From: Dasypus novemcinctus
Lineage: Eukaryota > Chordata > Mammalia > Cingulata > Dasypodidae
Direction of reading: 5' to 3'
DNA: 64,000 bases
NCBI RefSeq assembly: GCF_030445035.2
Contig: NC_080673.1
Span: 156,980,216-157,044,215 of the forward strand
This document shows positions 34,931 to 45,812 of this stretch, in pieces. The notes beneath the pieces are model-generated. The model did no database searches. It was not told the origin of the DNA and worked only from the letters and a program-made list of their open reading frames with translations. The translations under genes were made by a program, and so were the position numbers. The first letter of the stretch is position 1; each line of letters begins with the position of its first letter.

Positions 34931-35153
34931 GTTTTTCTTTTTTTAGATTTTTTTTGAGGTACCGGGAACTGGAGATTGAACCCGGGACCTTGTACGTGGG
35001 AAGCTGGTATTTCAACCATTCAGCTCCCCTGAGTTGGTTTTTTTCAATGGTTTCACTTGTTGTTGTTGTTGTTTTTAGGAGCTACCAGGAATCAAACCTG
35101 GGACCGCCCATGTGGGAAGCGGGTGCTCAACTGCTTGAGCCACATTGCTCCCC
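34931..35153 (-). mobile_element. DAS-SINE, dimeric form, 14-bp TSD
   Basis: Reversed head one (gaggtaccgggaactggaga to ccattcagctcccc), T-rich linker with a GTT run, then head two (aggagctaccaggaatcaaa to gagccacattgctccc). Exact TSDs tgtagtcactcttt at 34917-34930 and 35154-35167. Confidence 0.93.
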
Positions 35154-35399
35154 TGTAGTCACTCTTTATGGCAGTTTGCCTTGGAGCTGTTTGTGTCTCT
35201 TCATAACTTTATCCCATTGTCTGGCATACAGTAGATGCTCAGCACATTTATTGATTGGATTGCTTATCTCCGTGTTGACTTGCGGGCCCGTATATTGTGT
35301 CCTGAGTTGCTCTTAATGATACTTGACCCAGGACTGATTTATCCAAGTGCTGACAGGGCTCGTTCTTTCACTGAATTTTCATTCACCTTTCATGTTCTA

Positions 35400-35505
35400 A
35401 TAATAACATTGCTATTATTCTAATAATATTAGAATATTCTAATTCTTATTCTAATAATAATAGCATTGCCATTATTGCTATTATTACTAGTAAGTAATAA
35501 TAGTT
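35400..35505. repeat. AT/TAATAA low-complexity tract
   Basis: Irregular taataa/attatt repeats, partly self-complementary. Simple-sequence DNA of no evident function. Confidence 0.8.
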
Positions 35506-35740
35506 ATCATCGTTTGAGCACTCACTTTGTATCAGTCGCTGGGCTTAGCAATTTATATGCATTATTTCATTGAATCCTTGCAGTAGTCTTTTGAAGGTAC
35601 ATACTATTATTACCCTCATTTTACAATGAGGAAACTGAGGCGTTGAGAAATTAATTAATTTATCTGGGGTCACATTGCTGGTGAGTGTCTAAGCTGAAAT
35701 TTAAAACCAGTTCTGTCTGACTTCAAAGCCCTTCTGTGCT
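35506..35740 (-). mobile_element. MIR SINE
   Basis: Reversed MIR in order: gagcactcactttgtatcag, catttt...aatgaggaaactgagg (35625-35640), gtcacattgctggtgagtg, ttctgtctgacttcaaagcc. The best-preserved MIR in the window. Confidence 0.8.
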
Positions 35741-35829
35741 TTAAATACCAGGACTGGGCTTCCCCTTTTGGTATCTGGGCCCTCGCTGTAGTGGACATTT
35801 ATTATTTGCATGACCTCTTTCTTTTGGGG

Positions 35830-36310
35830 AACCACTGTGTACTAATTCATGTGGTTTGGGTGGGGTCGGCCTTAATGATAGGGGTGGCGGTGTGACTCAG
35901 GTTCGGCCGTTCTGAGAGGCCCCTCCACTTGGCCAAGTGATTGTCTCAGGGCTTAATACACGATACAGGCTGGCTCCGTCAGGACCCTTTTCTGCTGGAG
36001 TTGAGGGAAGGGGGTACCTTTTCCTCTGGGATAGTTTTGCTGGTAGGGTGATGTAACCTGGAGCTGCTGATGGCCACCTTGCCCTGCTATCTGGAGGAAG
36101 CTGTTTGCAACAGGAGAGAATGAGGCTGTCAGACAGAGAGAGAGAGCCCTGAGCTGTGACAGAGCATAGACAACATCATTTGAACTGCAGGATTTAGCTG
36201 TGCCTGAAGCGTCCTGAGACTTCTTGGGTATATGAGCCACCACATTCTTTTTGTTGTTTTTTCTCCTTAAATCTAGTTATTTGCATTTGCAAGAGCCCAA
36301 CCTAACTAAT
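35830..36310 (+). mobile_element. MLT1-type LTR
   Basis: Order of blocks matches an MLT1-class LTR: cacttggccaagtgattgtc, ctgctgatggccaccttgcc, caggatttagctgtgcctga, and the end gcccaacctaactaatatac. A GA microsatellite-like run lies at 36137-36146. The left boundary is uncertain. Confidence 0.58.
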
Positions 36311-37482
36311 ATACAAATTTTCAGAAGTTGAACGTTTTTTTTGTCCTGAATTCCGCATTGCCATTTTCTGTCTACCCTTTGGATGAGCCCCCTACTTTTT
36401 CGGGCCTGCGCTGTGACTGGAGACCTTTGATGCCTGCAGACTCTGTTCAGCTTGAGCTTTTCCTTTCAGGTCTCCAAGCCCTGCCTTTGTGAAAGGAGGT
36501 ACTGCACTCACCACCCCTCCCCAATAACTCCCTCCACCCCTATTGGCACAGCCCACACACATGGGTCTGGGTGGGATAAGGATTGTGCCATGAGTGGAGT
36601 AGTAGAGACATCAGAAAAACTACTCATCCACCTACTCTTTAAATGCTGATCAAAGACTGTTGAACACTTAACTTGTTGGGACTCTGACACCACCTGGGAT
36701 CTCAGCCAGCTTAGGGCTCTAGGCCTTGCCTCTTATCCCCAGTTTCCTTGGCTCCCAGCCTTTCTGATCGGCTGTCTTCTAATATACTTTCAACCCCCCA
36801 TGATTGTGAACTTCCATTTTTCTGCTCGCTTCCTTCCCACATCTTTCCGGTGGCCCTCTGAGAGTATTGTTCCATTGTGAATCAACTCTCCCCCACCCCA
36901 GCCTCCTCACAGAATGAGAAAACTCCTTTGCCTGCAGCTCTCTCTGCCAGAACCTTCTCTTGGCTTCCCTTGCTGCTTTCAGGGCATCACACTTCATGAG
37001 TGAGCCCTTTATCCTTTGAAGTTCAAGCCATTCATGCAAATACTCTCTCAGTCTCCTTTTGCCACCAACCTCTTGGCCTTTCTAATGGGTTCGCCTGGTT
37101 GAAAGCCTTTGTCCCTTCTCTCTGGTAGGTTCACACCTTGTCTTCCAACTCTGCCTTCTCTTCATTCATGTATACCGTCAACTTTTTATGTCTGACTTCA
37201 GTGAGTTGCGCAGTGGCCTTTGGGATGGTAAAAGGGACAAAATGGAAAACAAGGGAGACTTCATAAAGGAGAGAAGTTGTGATCAAGACCTTGAAAAATG
37301 AGTAGGATCTCAACAGGTAGTTAAAGAGGGAAGAGCCTTCTTAGCCAGCTCGAGCAGATGTGTGAAAAAAGACCTGGTGTGTTTCTGGGCTTGACCACTT
37401 GCAAAGAAGTAGCAAGAAATGAAGAGGGTGCCCAGATTGGATTAGGCATGAATATATTTGCTTAAGATTAAAAAATTGGGAG
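36311..37482. other. unassigned DNA with an ancient repeat
   Basis: 36340-37140 is pyrimidine-rich and repeat-free as far as I can tell. 37200-37440 (agaccttgaaaaatgagtag; aaaagacctggtgtg) resembles the same unnamed ancient repeat as 19900-20400. No exon is convincing. Confidence 0.4.
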
Positions 37483-37710
37483 TGGGGAGCAGACGTGGCT
37501 CAAGCAGTGGAGTGCCTGCTTCCCACATGGGAGGACCTGGGTCTGGTTCCTTGTGTCTCCTAAAAACAAAAAAAACAAGCAAACAAACAAAAAAAAACCA
37601 AGTCAGGGATCTGATGTGGCTCAGTGGTTGAGCACTGGCTTCCCACATGTGAGGCCTCAGGTTCAATCCCTGGGCCCAGTACCTCAAAAAAAAAAAAAAA
37701 AAAAAAAAAA
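37483..37710 (+). mobile_element. DAS-SINE, dimeric form
   Basis: Head one gggagcagacgtggctcaag, with B-box region gacctgggtctggttcc. Linker caagcaaacaaacaaaaaa. Head two gatctgatgtggctcagtgg with ggttcaatccctgggcc. It ends in a run of more than 20 A. A further SINE copy begins directly after. Confidence 0.88.
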
Positions 37711-38566
37711 GGGAACTGCTTCTCACATGGGAGGCACTGGGTTCTGTTCCCAGTGTCTCCTAAAAAAAACCATAAATAAAACAAGAGTGGCAGTTTGATA
37801 TTATTTATGAATCCCCAAAGAAGAGAAAAATTAAGTTTATAAACTGATCTGTACCTCTGAGTGTAATACCCTTTGATTGTTTTAAATTCGAGGGTTTTAA
37901 GTTTACTTGATAAAAGGGTAGGGCTTTGATTTGACCATGTCAATAGGGCATGACTCATGGTTGAGTCCCTGCCTCCTTGGTGGGCTGATATAAATGGACA
38001 CTCACTCTAGAAAACTCAAGAGGGAGAGAGAGAGCTCCATAGACACTGAAGAAGAGAGAACTTTGATCCTGAGGCCCTGGGAAGAGAGATGAACCATTTA
38101 CCTGATGGTTTGCAGCTGAGCAGCTGATAAAGCCTGGAAAGAATGAGCCCTTTGCCAGACTGATGTCGGATGCCTTGAGAGATGAGCCCTGTGCCAGCCT
38201 ACAGCTGAGACCAGGAAGAAGCTGGACCCATGGAGCCTTAAGAGAAAGAGGAAGGAGAGACCAGGCAGTGGTCGCCTGCCCTCTTGCTTCAACACATGGC
38301 AACTGACTTGGGTGAGAAAACAATCTTGAGTTAGACTCTTTAGGGCCTTGTAATTGTAAGCTTTTACCCCAAATAAATACCCTTTTTAAAAGCCAACACA
38401 TTACTTTGCATCAGCATCCCTTTAGCTGACTAATAAGTGAACAAACAAACAAACAAAAATCAACTCAGGGGAGTCGATGTGGCTCGGTGGTTGAGCACCG
38501 GCTTCCCACATACAAGATCCTGGGTTCAGTCCCGGGCACCATACCTCAAAAAAAAAAAAAAAAAAA
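37711..38566 (+). mobile_element. second DAS-SINE dimer, split by an LTR
   Basis: The left part (37711-37787) is a 5'-truncated head one: cttctcacatgggaggcact to cccagtgtctcc. The right part (38437-38566) is the linker (acaaacaaacaaac; caactcagggg) plus head two (gagtcgatgtggctcggtgg to agtcccgggcaccatacc) and an A tail. The LTR at 37788-38436 separates them, so the LTR inserted after this SINE. Confidence 0.8.
37788..38436 (+). mobile_element. MaLR-like solo LTR inside a SINE
   Basis: It begins tggcagtttgatattattta and ends tttagctgactaata. Near the 3' end come gtaagcttttaccccaaata, aataaataccctttttaaaa and agccaacacattactttgc. Same family as 12756 and 38577. Possible 5-bp flanks are unclear. 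It has no retroviral coding sequence. Confidence 0.78.
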
Positions 38567-38576
38567 TTACAGGCAT

Positions 38577-39150
38577 TGTGGCAATTTGATATTATTTATG
38601 AATTCCAAAAAGAGATATTGACTATGCTTGTAAACTCGTCGGTTCCCCTGGACATGATACTCGTTAATTGTATAAATTCAAAGGTTATGTTTACTTGATT
38701 AAATTAAGATTAGGGTGTTGAGTCCCAGCCCCCTTGCTTGGTGAAAAAGACATGGCAGAGGAAGAGAGACAGTTCGTTAGACACGGCAAAGGCCTGGGGA
38801 AGAGAGATGAGCCTGATAGCCTACTGCTAACCTTGTGCAGAGACCAGAGCAGCTGAGCCAGGAAGGAGGTGATCCCCAGGGAGAGAGACAAGCCTTATGC
38901 CAACCTACAGCTGAGAGCAGAAGAAGCTGGGACCATGGAGCCTTAAGAGGAAGAAGGAAGGCTGGACCCTCGCAGATATCACCCGCCACCTTGCTTCAAC
39001 ATGTGACCAATAACTGGGTGAGAAAGTACCTCTTACAGTACCTTGGGTTGGACTCTTTAGGGCCTTGTGACTGTAAGCTTCTACCCCAAATAAAGAGCCT
39101 TTATAAAAGCCAAAAGATTTCTGGTACTTTGCGTCAGCATCCCCTTGGGG
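38577..39150 (+). mobile_element. MaLR-like solo LTR inside Tigger1, ggcat TSD
   Basis: It begins tgtggcaatttgatattatt. 3' landmarks are gtgactgtaagcttctaccc, caaataaagagcctttataa and tttctggtactttgcgtcag. TSDs ggcat lie at 38572-38576 and 39151-39155. The expected last bases (gctgactaata) are replaced by ccccttgggg, so the end is altered even though the flanking repeat survives. Confidence 0.77.
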
Positions 39151-39710
39151 GGCATACGTCATTTTATTGCACTTTGCAGATAATTTGATTTTTACAGGTT
39201 GAAGGCTTATGACAACCCTGCATCAAGGAAGTTTATTGGTGCCATTTTCCCAACAGTACATACCTACTTTGTGTCTCTGTGTCGTATTTTAATTCTAGCA
39301 CACTATTTCAAACATTTTCGTTATAGTTATATCTGTCATGGTGATCTGTGATCTTTGATGTTACTCTTATATAATTGTTTTGGGGTGCCATGAACCACGC
39401 CCACCTAAGATGGTGAACGTAATTGAAAAATGTCGTGTGTTCTAACTGTTCCACTGCCCAGCCGTTCCCCTCTCTCTCCCCATTTCCTTCAGGCCTCCCT
39501 GTTCCCTGAGACACATCAATATTGAAGTGAGGCCAATTAATAACCCTTCAGTGGCCTCTAAGTATTCAAGTGAAAGAAGGAGTTGAACGTCTCATGTTTT
39601 AAATCAGATGATAGAAATGATTATGCTTAATGAAGAAGGCATGTATGCTGAAAGCTAGACCTCTTGCACCAAACAGATAGCCAAGTTGGGAATACAGAGG
39701 AAAAGTTCTT

Positions 39711-40133
39711 TTTTTTTTTAAGATTTATTTTTTATTTATTTCTCTCCCCTTCCCCCCACCCCCCTCCCAGTTGTCTGTTCTCTGTGTCCATTCGCTGTGT
39801 ATTCTTCTGTGTCTGCTTGTATTCTTGTCAGTGGCACCGGAAATCTGCATCTCTTTTTGTTGCATTGTCTTGCTGCGTCAGCTCTCTGTGTGTGCGGTGC
39901 CACTCCTGGGTAGGCTGCACTTTTTCGCGCTGGGCAGCTCTCTTTGGGGCACACTCCTTGCGCATGGGGCTCCCCTACGTGGGGGGACACACCTGTGTGG
40001 CACAGCACTCCGTGCGTGCATCAGCACTGCGTGTGGGCCAGCTCACCACTTGGGTCAGGAGGCCCTGGGTTTGAACCCTGGACCTCCCGTATGGTAGGCA
40101 GACGCTCTATCAGTTGAACCAAATCTGCTTCCC
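39711..40133 (-). mobile_element. DAS-SINE, long form, inside Tigger1
   Basis: Poly(T)/aagatttattttttattt at the left; ccagttgtctgttctctgtg; body; head at the right (gggtttgaaccctggac; gttgaaccaaatctgcttcc). Flanks cagaggaaaagttctt (39695-39710) and cagaggggaaagttctt (40134-40150) are a near-perfect TSD made of transposase sequence. The 136-codon frame across it is incidental. Confidence 0.94.
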
Positions 40134-40285
40134 CAGAGGGGAAAGTTCTTGAAGGAAATGAAAAGTCCTATTCCAGTGAACACATAAATGATTGAAAGAG
40201 AAACAGTGTTACTGCTGATGTGGAGAAAGTTTACTGGTTGAATAGAAGATCAAAGCAGCCACAGCATTCCTACACTCTGTGTGGT

Positions 40286-41634
40286 GGGTAAGGGTAATGG
40301 TGTGAAGAAATGCAGGACCCTCGCTCAGAGTATCTTAACTGCCATGAGGATTTCGGTCAAATTGCCTCAAATCTATTTCACAAATTTCAAATGTTAGCAT
40401 CTACTTGTGTAATTCATGTCACACCTGTTGCCACTCTACCTCTTAAAGCTTTGTGACTTGGCAGAAATAATACTGAAAAGGACACCTACCAGAGTCATCT
40501 TAATTCTTATAGCTAGCAATCTGAGGAATGTTAGCGGAGTTTTAGCAGAAATATCATAAAGTCAAGACACAGGCCTTAAATAAGATGAATTTGGAGTCTC
40601 AAAATATAAATGCTTCCAGTATAAAGCTCTTGATCTTTGAGACCATTACAATACTTGCCCTATCAAGGAAGGTCCATATTGGCCTTTCTCTTATTTTTTA
40701 ATAAACATGCCATTTTTTACATTACTTTATGTTATTATTAAAATAGTATTTACATTTCTGCCACATAATGGAGTGTTAAATCTTAAACTGAATTTCATTC
40801 AAGTTTTACCAAAAGTGAGCCTGACCTAATATTTAACAGATATAAACCAGGGATCATATAACCTGTCTAATCTTCTATATTTTATTCCTTTTTCCTCAGC
40901 TAATCAGAAATTAACCTTTTGAGCTCTGCTTCCATAGAAACCTAGGCTTTATTAATTAAACCATTATCAAATGTTAATATAAGAAATAACCAGCCAAGGA
41001 ATATTTTTGTAATTTCTCTCTGAACTTTTATTGAAGGTATCATATAATATCTCTCATTTTTCCTTAGGATCCCATAAACTAGTTTCACTTTGGAATTTAA
41101 TAATGGAAAGTTTTTCTTTTGGTTAATTGGTGTGTATCTTATTAAAAAATTAGAATTCTATGAGGCATTATGTTTATCCTGTGTTCCCTGGATTTTGAGA
41201 ATATATTCTCAAAATATATTCTCAAAATATATTAAATTTAATACGCAATTACAATATATATTCTCTTTATCAATGGCTACTGGAATTGTAGCACGTTTAA
41301 ATCTGACAGAAGGGAATTCAATTCTATGGGTCAGTTAGGGAAAGAGAAAGAGAGAAAAATAATTTAAGGCGTGTCAGTGATTCTGTGCACCATTCCACTT
41401 GGTGAGTATTTGCCTCAGAGGGTGTATGCACTGGAAGATGTGTGAACCTGCTTTTTGCTCAGTCTGCCCACGCAGTCTGTCATGGAAATGTTTTTCACGA
41501 GCAGCTCACTGTGCTGAATATAATTTTTGTGTTTAAATATTTTTTCTAACAAACTCATCTTGAAGCTCAAGCCAGTGACTTTAGGCAATGCTAACCCAAA
41601 AACCAAAAACCTGGTTTTCTCTGTGCATAATTTG
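40286..41634. other. unassigned AT-rich DNA
   Basis: No recognised repeat or exon. A 13-bp direct repeat (atattctcaaaat) occurs 2.4 times at 41203-41233, overlapping a small palindrome (gagaatatattctc, 41197-41210). Confidence 0.5.
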
Positions 41635-42015
41635 CAAAATGGCCTCGTAATTCTCCTTCCCATATCCACACCTTGAGTTATCCCCTCCCGTACAGACTGG
41701 GCTTGACCATGTGTCTTGGCCAATGAGACGATAGCAAATGTGAAGCATTCAGAGATGTGAAATGTGTACTGGGACTTGCTCTGTAACTGCTCTTGGAACC
41801 CTGGGAACTCTATGACCAAGCCTAGGTTGTCTTGCTGCACAGGCAGCACATGGAAAGAAACTGAAGTACCCTGGCTGATAGCCTACAATACCAGAAGTGT
41901 GAGCAAGGCCATCTTAGGCCATTCAGCTCCATCTAGGCCCACACAGACCAGAACCAACCTGCAGAATAAGGAGACATAATATATTTTGAATATTTTAAGC
42001 TCCTAATTATGGACT
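41635..42015 (+). mobile_element. MLT1-type LTR fragment
   Basis: Order of blocks: gcttgaccatgtgtcttggc, caatgagacgatagcaaatg, ggacttgctctgtaactgct, gcacatggaaagaaactgaa, gtgagcaaggccatcttagg. The end (normally a taag...aataca terminus) is lost before a SINE starts at about 42030. Confidence 0.58.
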
Positions 42016-42029
42016 GCCTTTTGTTTTGT

Positions 42030-42378
42030 TTTTAAGATTTATTTTATTTCTCCCCACCCCCTCATTTGCATTTGCTGTGTCTGTTCATTGTGTGCTCATC
42101 TTCTTTTTAGGAGGCACCAGGAACCAAACCCAGGAAGTCCCATGTGGGAGGTAGGCACCTAATTGTTTGAGCTACCTCCACTCTCTGGTTTGTTGTGTCT
42201 CACTATGTTTTCCTCCTTGTGTCTCTTGTTGCATCATCTTTTTGCGTAAGCTTGCTGCAGCCCATCACATCAACTCACTGACTTGCTTATCTTCTTTAGG
42301 AGGCACTGGGTATGGAACCTGTGACCTTCCATGTGGTAGGTGGGAGCTCAATTTCTTGAGCCACATCCACTTCCTGCC
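42030..42378 (-). mobile_element. DAS-SINE variant, composite
   Basis: Two reversed heads: aggaggcaccaggaaccaaa to gagctacctccactctc (about 42109-42185) and aggaggcactgggtatggaa to gagccacatccacttcc (about 42298-42375). Between and before them are long-form body fragments (aagatttattttatttc; gcatttgctgtgtctgttc; ttgttgcatcatctttttgc). Possible flanks ctgcctttt and ctgccattt. Confidence 0.68.
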
Positions 42379-42689
42379 ATTTATTTTTACTCTCATCAAC
42401 ACCTAGGTGATAAAAGCTCCAATACTGCTGGACATTTCCTCTGATGCTTTGTTGGACTTACCCAGAGTCAGTCTGTCAGTCTTCAGTGTGGCCTTTGTTT
42501 CCTGTGAGTTATTCAAGGCTAATTTGGACTATATTCAGTCTTTACCATATGTGTTGACTTTAGAACCATCCCCTACATAAGATTTGGCTCCACTCTGTCT
42601 TCTTCCTGCCTTTTGGTTCTTGATTTCTCCTTTTACTTTTTTTTTGGCTTTTATCTATATAATGTTTACATGTTTCATGTGTATTCTTC

Positions 42690-43900
42690 TAAAAATTTTA
42701 TTTTATTGAGATATAGTTCACATAATATAAGATTCACCATTTTAACCATTTTAAAGAGTGTATACAAATCAATGGTTTTTAGTATATTTACAATGGTGTG
42801 CAATCACCACTGCTATCTAATTCCAGAATGTTTCTGTTACCCTGAAAAGAAATCCCATGCCTTTCAGTTTTCCCCTTACCCCATTCCTTGGCAACCTGTC
42901 CTAGAACCATTTGTTGAAAAGATGCTTTCCCCATTGAATGGATTTGGTTGGTACCTTGTTGAAAATCAATTGACCCTGGATATATGGGCTTAATTCTGGA
43001 CTCTCATTTCTGTTTTCTGATCTATCCTTATTCAGTACCAGTTTTGATTACTTATTCAGTACAGTTTTGATTACTCTAGCTTTGTAGTTAGTCTTGAAAT
43101 TGGGAAGCGTGTGTCCTCTAACTTTGTTCTTTTTTTTTTTTTCCCTCAAGATTGTTTTGGCTATTTGAAATCCTTCACATTTCTGTATGAATTTTAGCAT
43201 CACTTTGTCCATTTCTGCAAAAAAGGCAATTGTAATTTGATAGGGATTGCATTGAATCTGTAGATCAATTTGGAAAGTATTACCATTTTTAATAATATTA
43301 AGTCTACCAATCCATGAACCTGGGATGTTATCTTAGTTTCCTAGCTCCTTAATCAAATACCATACAGTGGTTTGGTTTAAACAACAGGAACTCATTGCCC
43401 TTGGGTTTGAGGCCAGAAGTTCAAAATCAGGGAATCATTAAGGAGATACTTTCTCCCAGAAGACTGGGCCATTCTGGGAGTAGCTGCTCGTGATCCTTGG
43501 TCCTTGCCTTTTCTGTCAGTGGAATGCTCTTCTGGCTTATCTCTTTGCTTCTGAGTTCGCTTGGCATTTATCTTCTGGCTATTCCCTCTGTGGCTTCTGA
43601 TCTCTCTTGTGATTTTCCCTATAAGATCTTCAGTAATAGGATTAAGACCCATCCTGATTCAGCTGAGCCACACCTTCACTGAAGTAACTTCATCAAAAGG
43701 TCCTATTGGCAAGGGTTCACATCCACGGGAATGAATTAAGTACTAGGACATGTTTTTCCAAGATATATAGCTCCAAGCCACAACAGATGTCTTTTCATTT
43801 ATTTTGTCTTTTTTCATTTCTTTCTGTAATGTTTTGTCGTTTTTAGTGTATATTTCTTATACTTTCTTGGTTTAATTTTGTACATGTATTTTTATTGTAA
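42690..43900 (-). mobile_element. antisense L1 fragment, interrupted by an LTR
   Basis: Antisense 3' sequence (attttattgagatatagttc; accattttaaccattttaaa) is followed, after a deletion, by ORF2 antisense (ccatttgttgaaaagatgct; gaaaatcaattgaccctgg; ctagctttgtagttagtctt; gatagggattgcattgaatc; ccaatccatgaacctggg). It resumes at 43786 as gatgtcttttcatttatttt. Stops abound. Confidence 0.8.
43329..43785 (-). mobile_element. MaLR-like solo LTR with gatgt TSD
   Basis: Minus strand reads TGTTGTGGCTTGGAGC to GGAAACTAAGATA. TSDs gatgt lie at 43324-43328 and 43786-43790 inside L1 ORF2 sequence. It shares ctgaagtaacttcatcaaaa-like and gggttcacatccacgggaat blocks with the LTR at 58955. No retroviral genes. 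Confidence 0.78.
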
Positions 43901-43965
43901 GGTATCTCAGTTACTCTTTGGATGTAGACAGGGAATACATTATAAATCAATCAAAATAAATGTTT

Positions 43966-44342
43966 TTTTTTTTTTTTTTAAAGATTTATTATTTTATTTA
44001 ATTCCCCCCCCCCCCCCCCCGGTTGTCTGTTCCCGGTGTCTATTTGCTGCGTCTTGTTTCTCCGTCCGCTTCTGTTGTCGCCAGCGGCACGGGAAGCGTG
44101 GGCAGCGCCATTCCTGGGCAGGCTGCTCTTTCCTTTCACGCTGGGCGGCTCTCCTCACGGGGCGCACTCCTTGCGCGTGGGGCTCTCACGCGGGGGACAC
44201 CCCCGCGTGGCACGGCACTCCCTGCGCGCATCAGCACTGCGCATGGCCAGCTCCACACGGGTCAAGGAGGCCCGGGGTTTGAACCGCCGACCTCCCACAT
44301 GGTAGACGGACGCCCCAACCACTGGGCCAAAGTCCGCCTCCC
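43966..44342 (-). mobile_element. DAS-SINE, long form, 13-bp TSD
   Basis: Poly(T), aaagatttattattttattt, a C run, ggttgtctgttcccggtgtc, a CpG-rich body and the head (gggtttgaaccgccgac; ccactgggccaaagtccgc). Exact TSDs aaaataaatgttt at 43953-43965 and 44343-44355. It is one of the most CpG-rich copies here, suggesting recent insertion. Confidence 0.95.
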
Positions 44343-44355
44343 AAAATAAATGTTT

Positions 44356-45154
44356 CTGATATAGCTCTTCAGCTATTTAATGTAGCCAGATTTTTATTCT
44401 AGTAGTCTGGGAGTAAGGACACTAAATTTTTTGTGTCAAAGGTATTATTTTTGTTATTATGGTTATACTCTCTTTGCTTTTATTTATTCATTTATAAAAT
44501 GGACCCTGACAAGGTGCCATCTACTCCTACACATCTTAATTTCTCAGTAATTAACTAATAGTAATGCTATGAAAATTGAATTAAAACAATAGTATTGATG
44601 GCAAAATCTTATATGGTACTATGTACCAGGTACTGGTCTTACTGTTTTACTTGTATTAAATTCTTTAATGAAATTAAATACTATATGGAGTGAAGCCATA
44701 AAAGTTGAAGGACTGCAAAGTGGGTGTAGCTCAATGATTGAGCACCTGTCTTGCATATATAAGGTCCTGGGTTCAATCCCTTGTACCTCCTAAGGAAAAA
44801 AATATGGTAAAGAACTGTCTCTGTGTGTAGGGTCAGGCTTACCTTTTGAGTGACATTTGAAAAAATACATCATTTTAACCTAGTGTTTAAAAAAAATAGT
44901 TTTGGTGAAGATGGCTAATTTTAAAAAATAAAGATTGATAGTATTGCTCAAGGAAGATAATATTTGTCAGCTTCCTTAGCTTTTTGGAATTTGATTTTTA
45001 ATTTTTTTCATGTCTAAATTGAGAGACTTGGATCCAAAGATCTCTAATCCTTAGAGTACCTAGCTCTTATTGTCTGTAATCTAATGACCTGGTGTCTCTC
45101 TGTCCTATGTGTGGTAGCTGAGAAGAAGGATATTGCAGGGGGAGGCTCTTTAAG
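44356..45154. other. unassigned DNA with one SINE head
   Basis: Apart from the SINE head at 44716 nothing is recognised. AT-rich, no convincing coding frame. Confidence 0.5.
44716..44803 (+). mobile_element. DAS-SINE monomer
   Basis: Forward tRNA-like head: gtgggtgtagctcaatgatt (A box), gtcctgggttcaatccc (B box), gtacctcctaagg, then a short A tail. It keeps both Pol III boxes close to consensus. Confidence 0.78.
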
Positions 45155-45295
45155 GCATTAGATCAAAATCCCACTGGACTGTAAGCTCCAAGAAGGCAGG
45201 GCCCATGTTTCCTGCGTGCTCTGTTGTGTCCCTACCATAGTGCCTGCCACACAGTAAGTGCTTAATAAACATTGTTTGACTGAAGCAGTGTTTGA
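45155..45295 (+). mobile_element. L2 3' end
   Basis: cactggactgtaagctcc, aagaaggcagggcccatg, accatagtgcctgccacac, agtaagtgcttaataaacat, tgtttgactgaa: the full order of an L2 3' terminus. Confidence 0.7.
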
Positions 45296-45349
45296 TTGGA
45301 TGTTCAAATGAACAGATACAAGGCTGGAAATGAATCATTTTGGGTTTTG

Positions 45350-45437
45350 ACTTTTTTTTTTTGAGTTACTAGGAATTGGACCTGGGGACCTTATGCCTGG
45401 GAAGCAGGTGCTCAATCACTGAGGTATACCCGCTCCC
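45350..45437 (-). mobile_element. DAS-SINE monomer
   Basis: T run, gagttactaggaattggacc, gggaagcaggtgctcaatca, gaggtatacccgctccc. Its right edge became the target of the next SINE insertion. Confidence 0.87.
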
Positions 45438-45449
45438 TTTGGCTTCTTT

Positions 45450-45452
<3 letters not shown>

Positions 45453-45497
<45 letters not shown>

Positions 45498-45812
45498 AGG
45501 TTTATTTATTTATTTATTTCTCTACCCTTTCCCCCCCCACCCCGGTTGTCTGTTCTCTGTGTCTATTTGCTGCGTCTTCTTTGTCTGCTTCTGTTGTTGT
45601 CAGCGGGACGGGAATCTGTGTTTCTTTTTGTTGTGTCATCTTGTTGTGTCAGTTCTCTGTGTGGGCGGCGCCATTCCTGGGCAGGCTGTACTTTCTTTCG
45701 AGCTGGGCAGCTCTCCTTACGGAGCGCACTCCTTGCGCGTGGGGCTCCCCTACACGGGGGACACCCCTGCGTGGCAGGGCACTCCTTGCTGCGCATCAGC
45801 ACTGTGCGTGGG
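45453..45812 (-). mobile_element. 5'-truncated long DAS-SINE with perfect 15-bp TSD
   Basis: A tttattta tract and ggtttatttatttatttattt open it; then ccggttgtctgttctctg and a CpG-rich body down to catcagcactgtgcgtggg. The tRNA-derived head of about 90 bases is missing. TSDs tttggcttcttttta are exact at 45438-45452 and 45813-45827, so the truncation happened at insertion. Without the head it has no Pol III promoter of its own. Confidence 0.94.

Larger units (their letters stand above)
38570..40285 (+). mobile_element. Tigger1 DNA transposon, 5' part, interrupted twice
   Basis: The terminus caggcat (38570-38576) follows TA. After an LTR it resumes as gcatacgtcattttattgca (39152). Landmarks include gttgaaggcttatgacaacc, gtgatctgtgatctttgatg, gttttggggtgccatgaacc and ccctgagacacatcaatatt. 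The transposase start is at about 39552 (atggcctctaagt...), then a stop after ten codons, more stops, and a SINE at 39711. Similarity ends near 40285, so the 3' three-quarters is absent. Confidence 0.87.

Noticed and set aside
39664..40097. Overlapping frames of 90-136 codons across the SINE
   Set aside because: They repeat at every long DAS-SINE (e.g. 10809, 28390, 43878, 45376, 60334) and are by-products of the same retroposon sequence.
39552..40265. Functional Tigger1 transposase
   Set aside because: An early stop, further stops, a SINE insertion and loss of the 3' part make it a dead remnant.
44716..44803. tRNA gene
   Set aside because: A and B boxes are present, but the sequence is a DAS-SINE head with a short A tail and no complete cloverleaf that I can trace.
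45447..45500. CRISPR-like or satellite array
   Set aside because: It is a simple TTTA tract in the tail of a SINE; units are 4 bases with no spacers.
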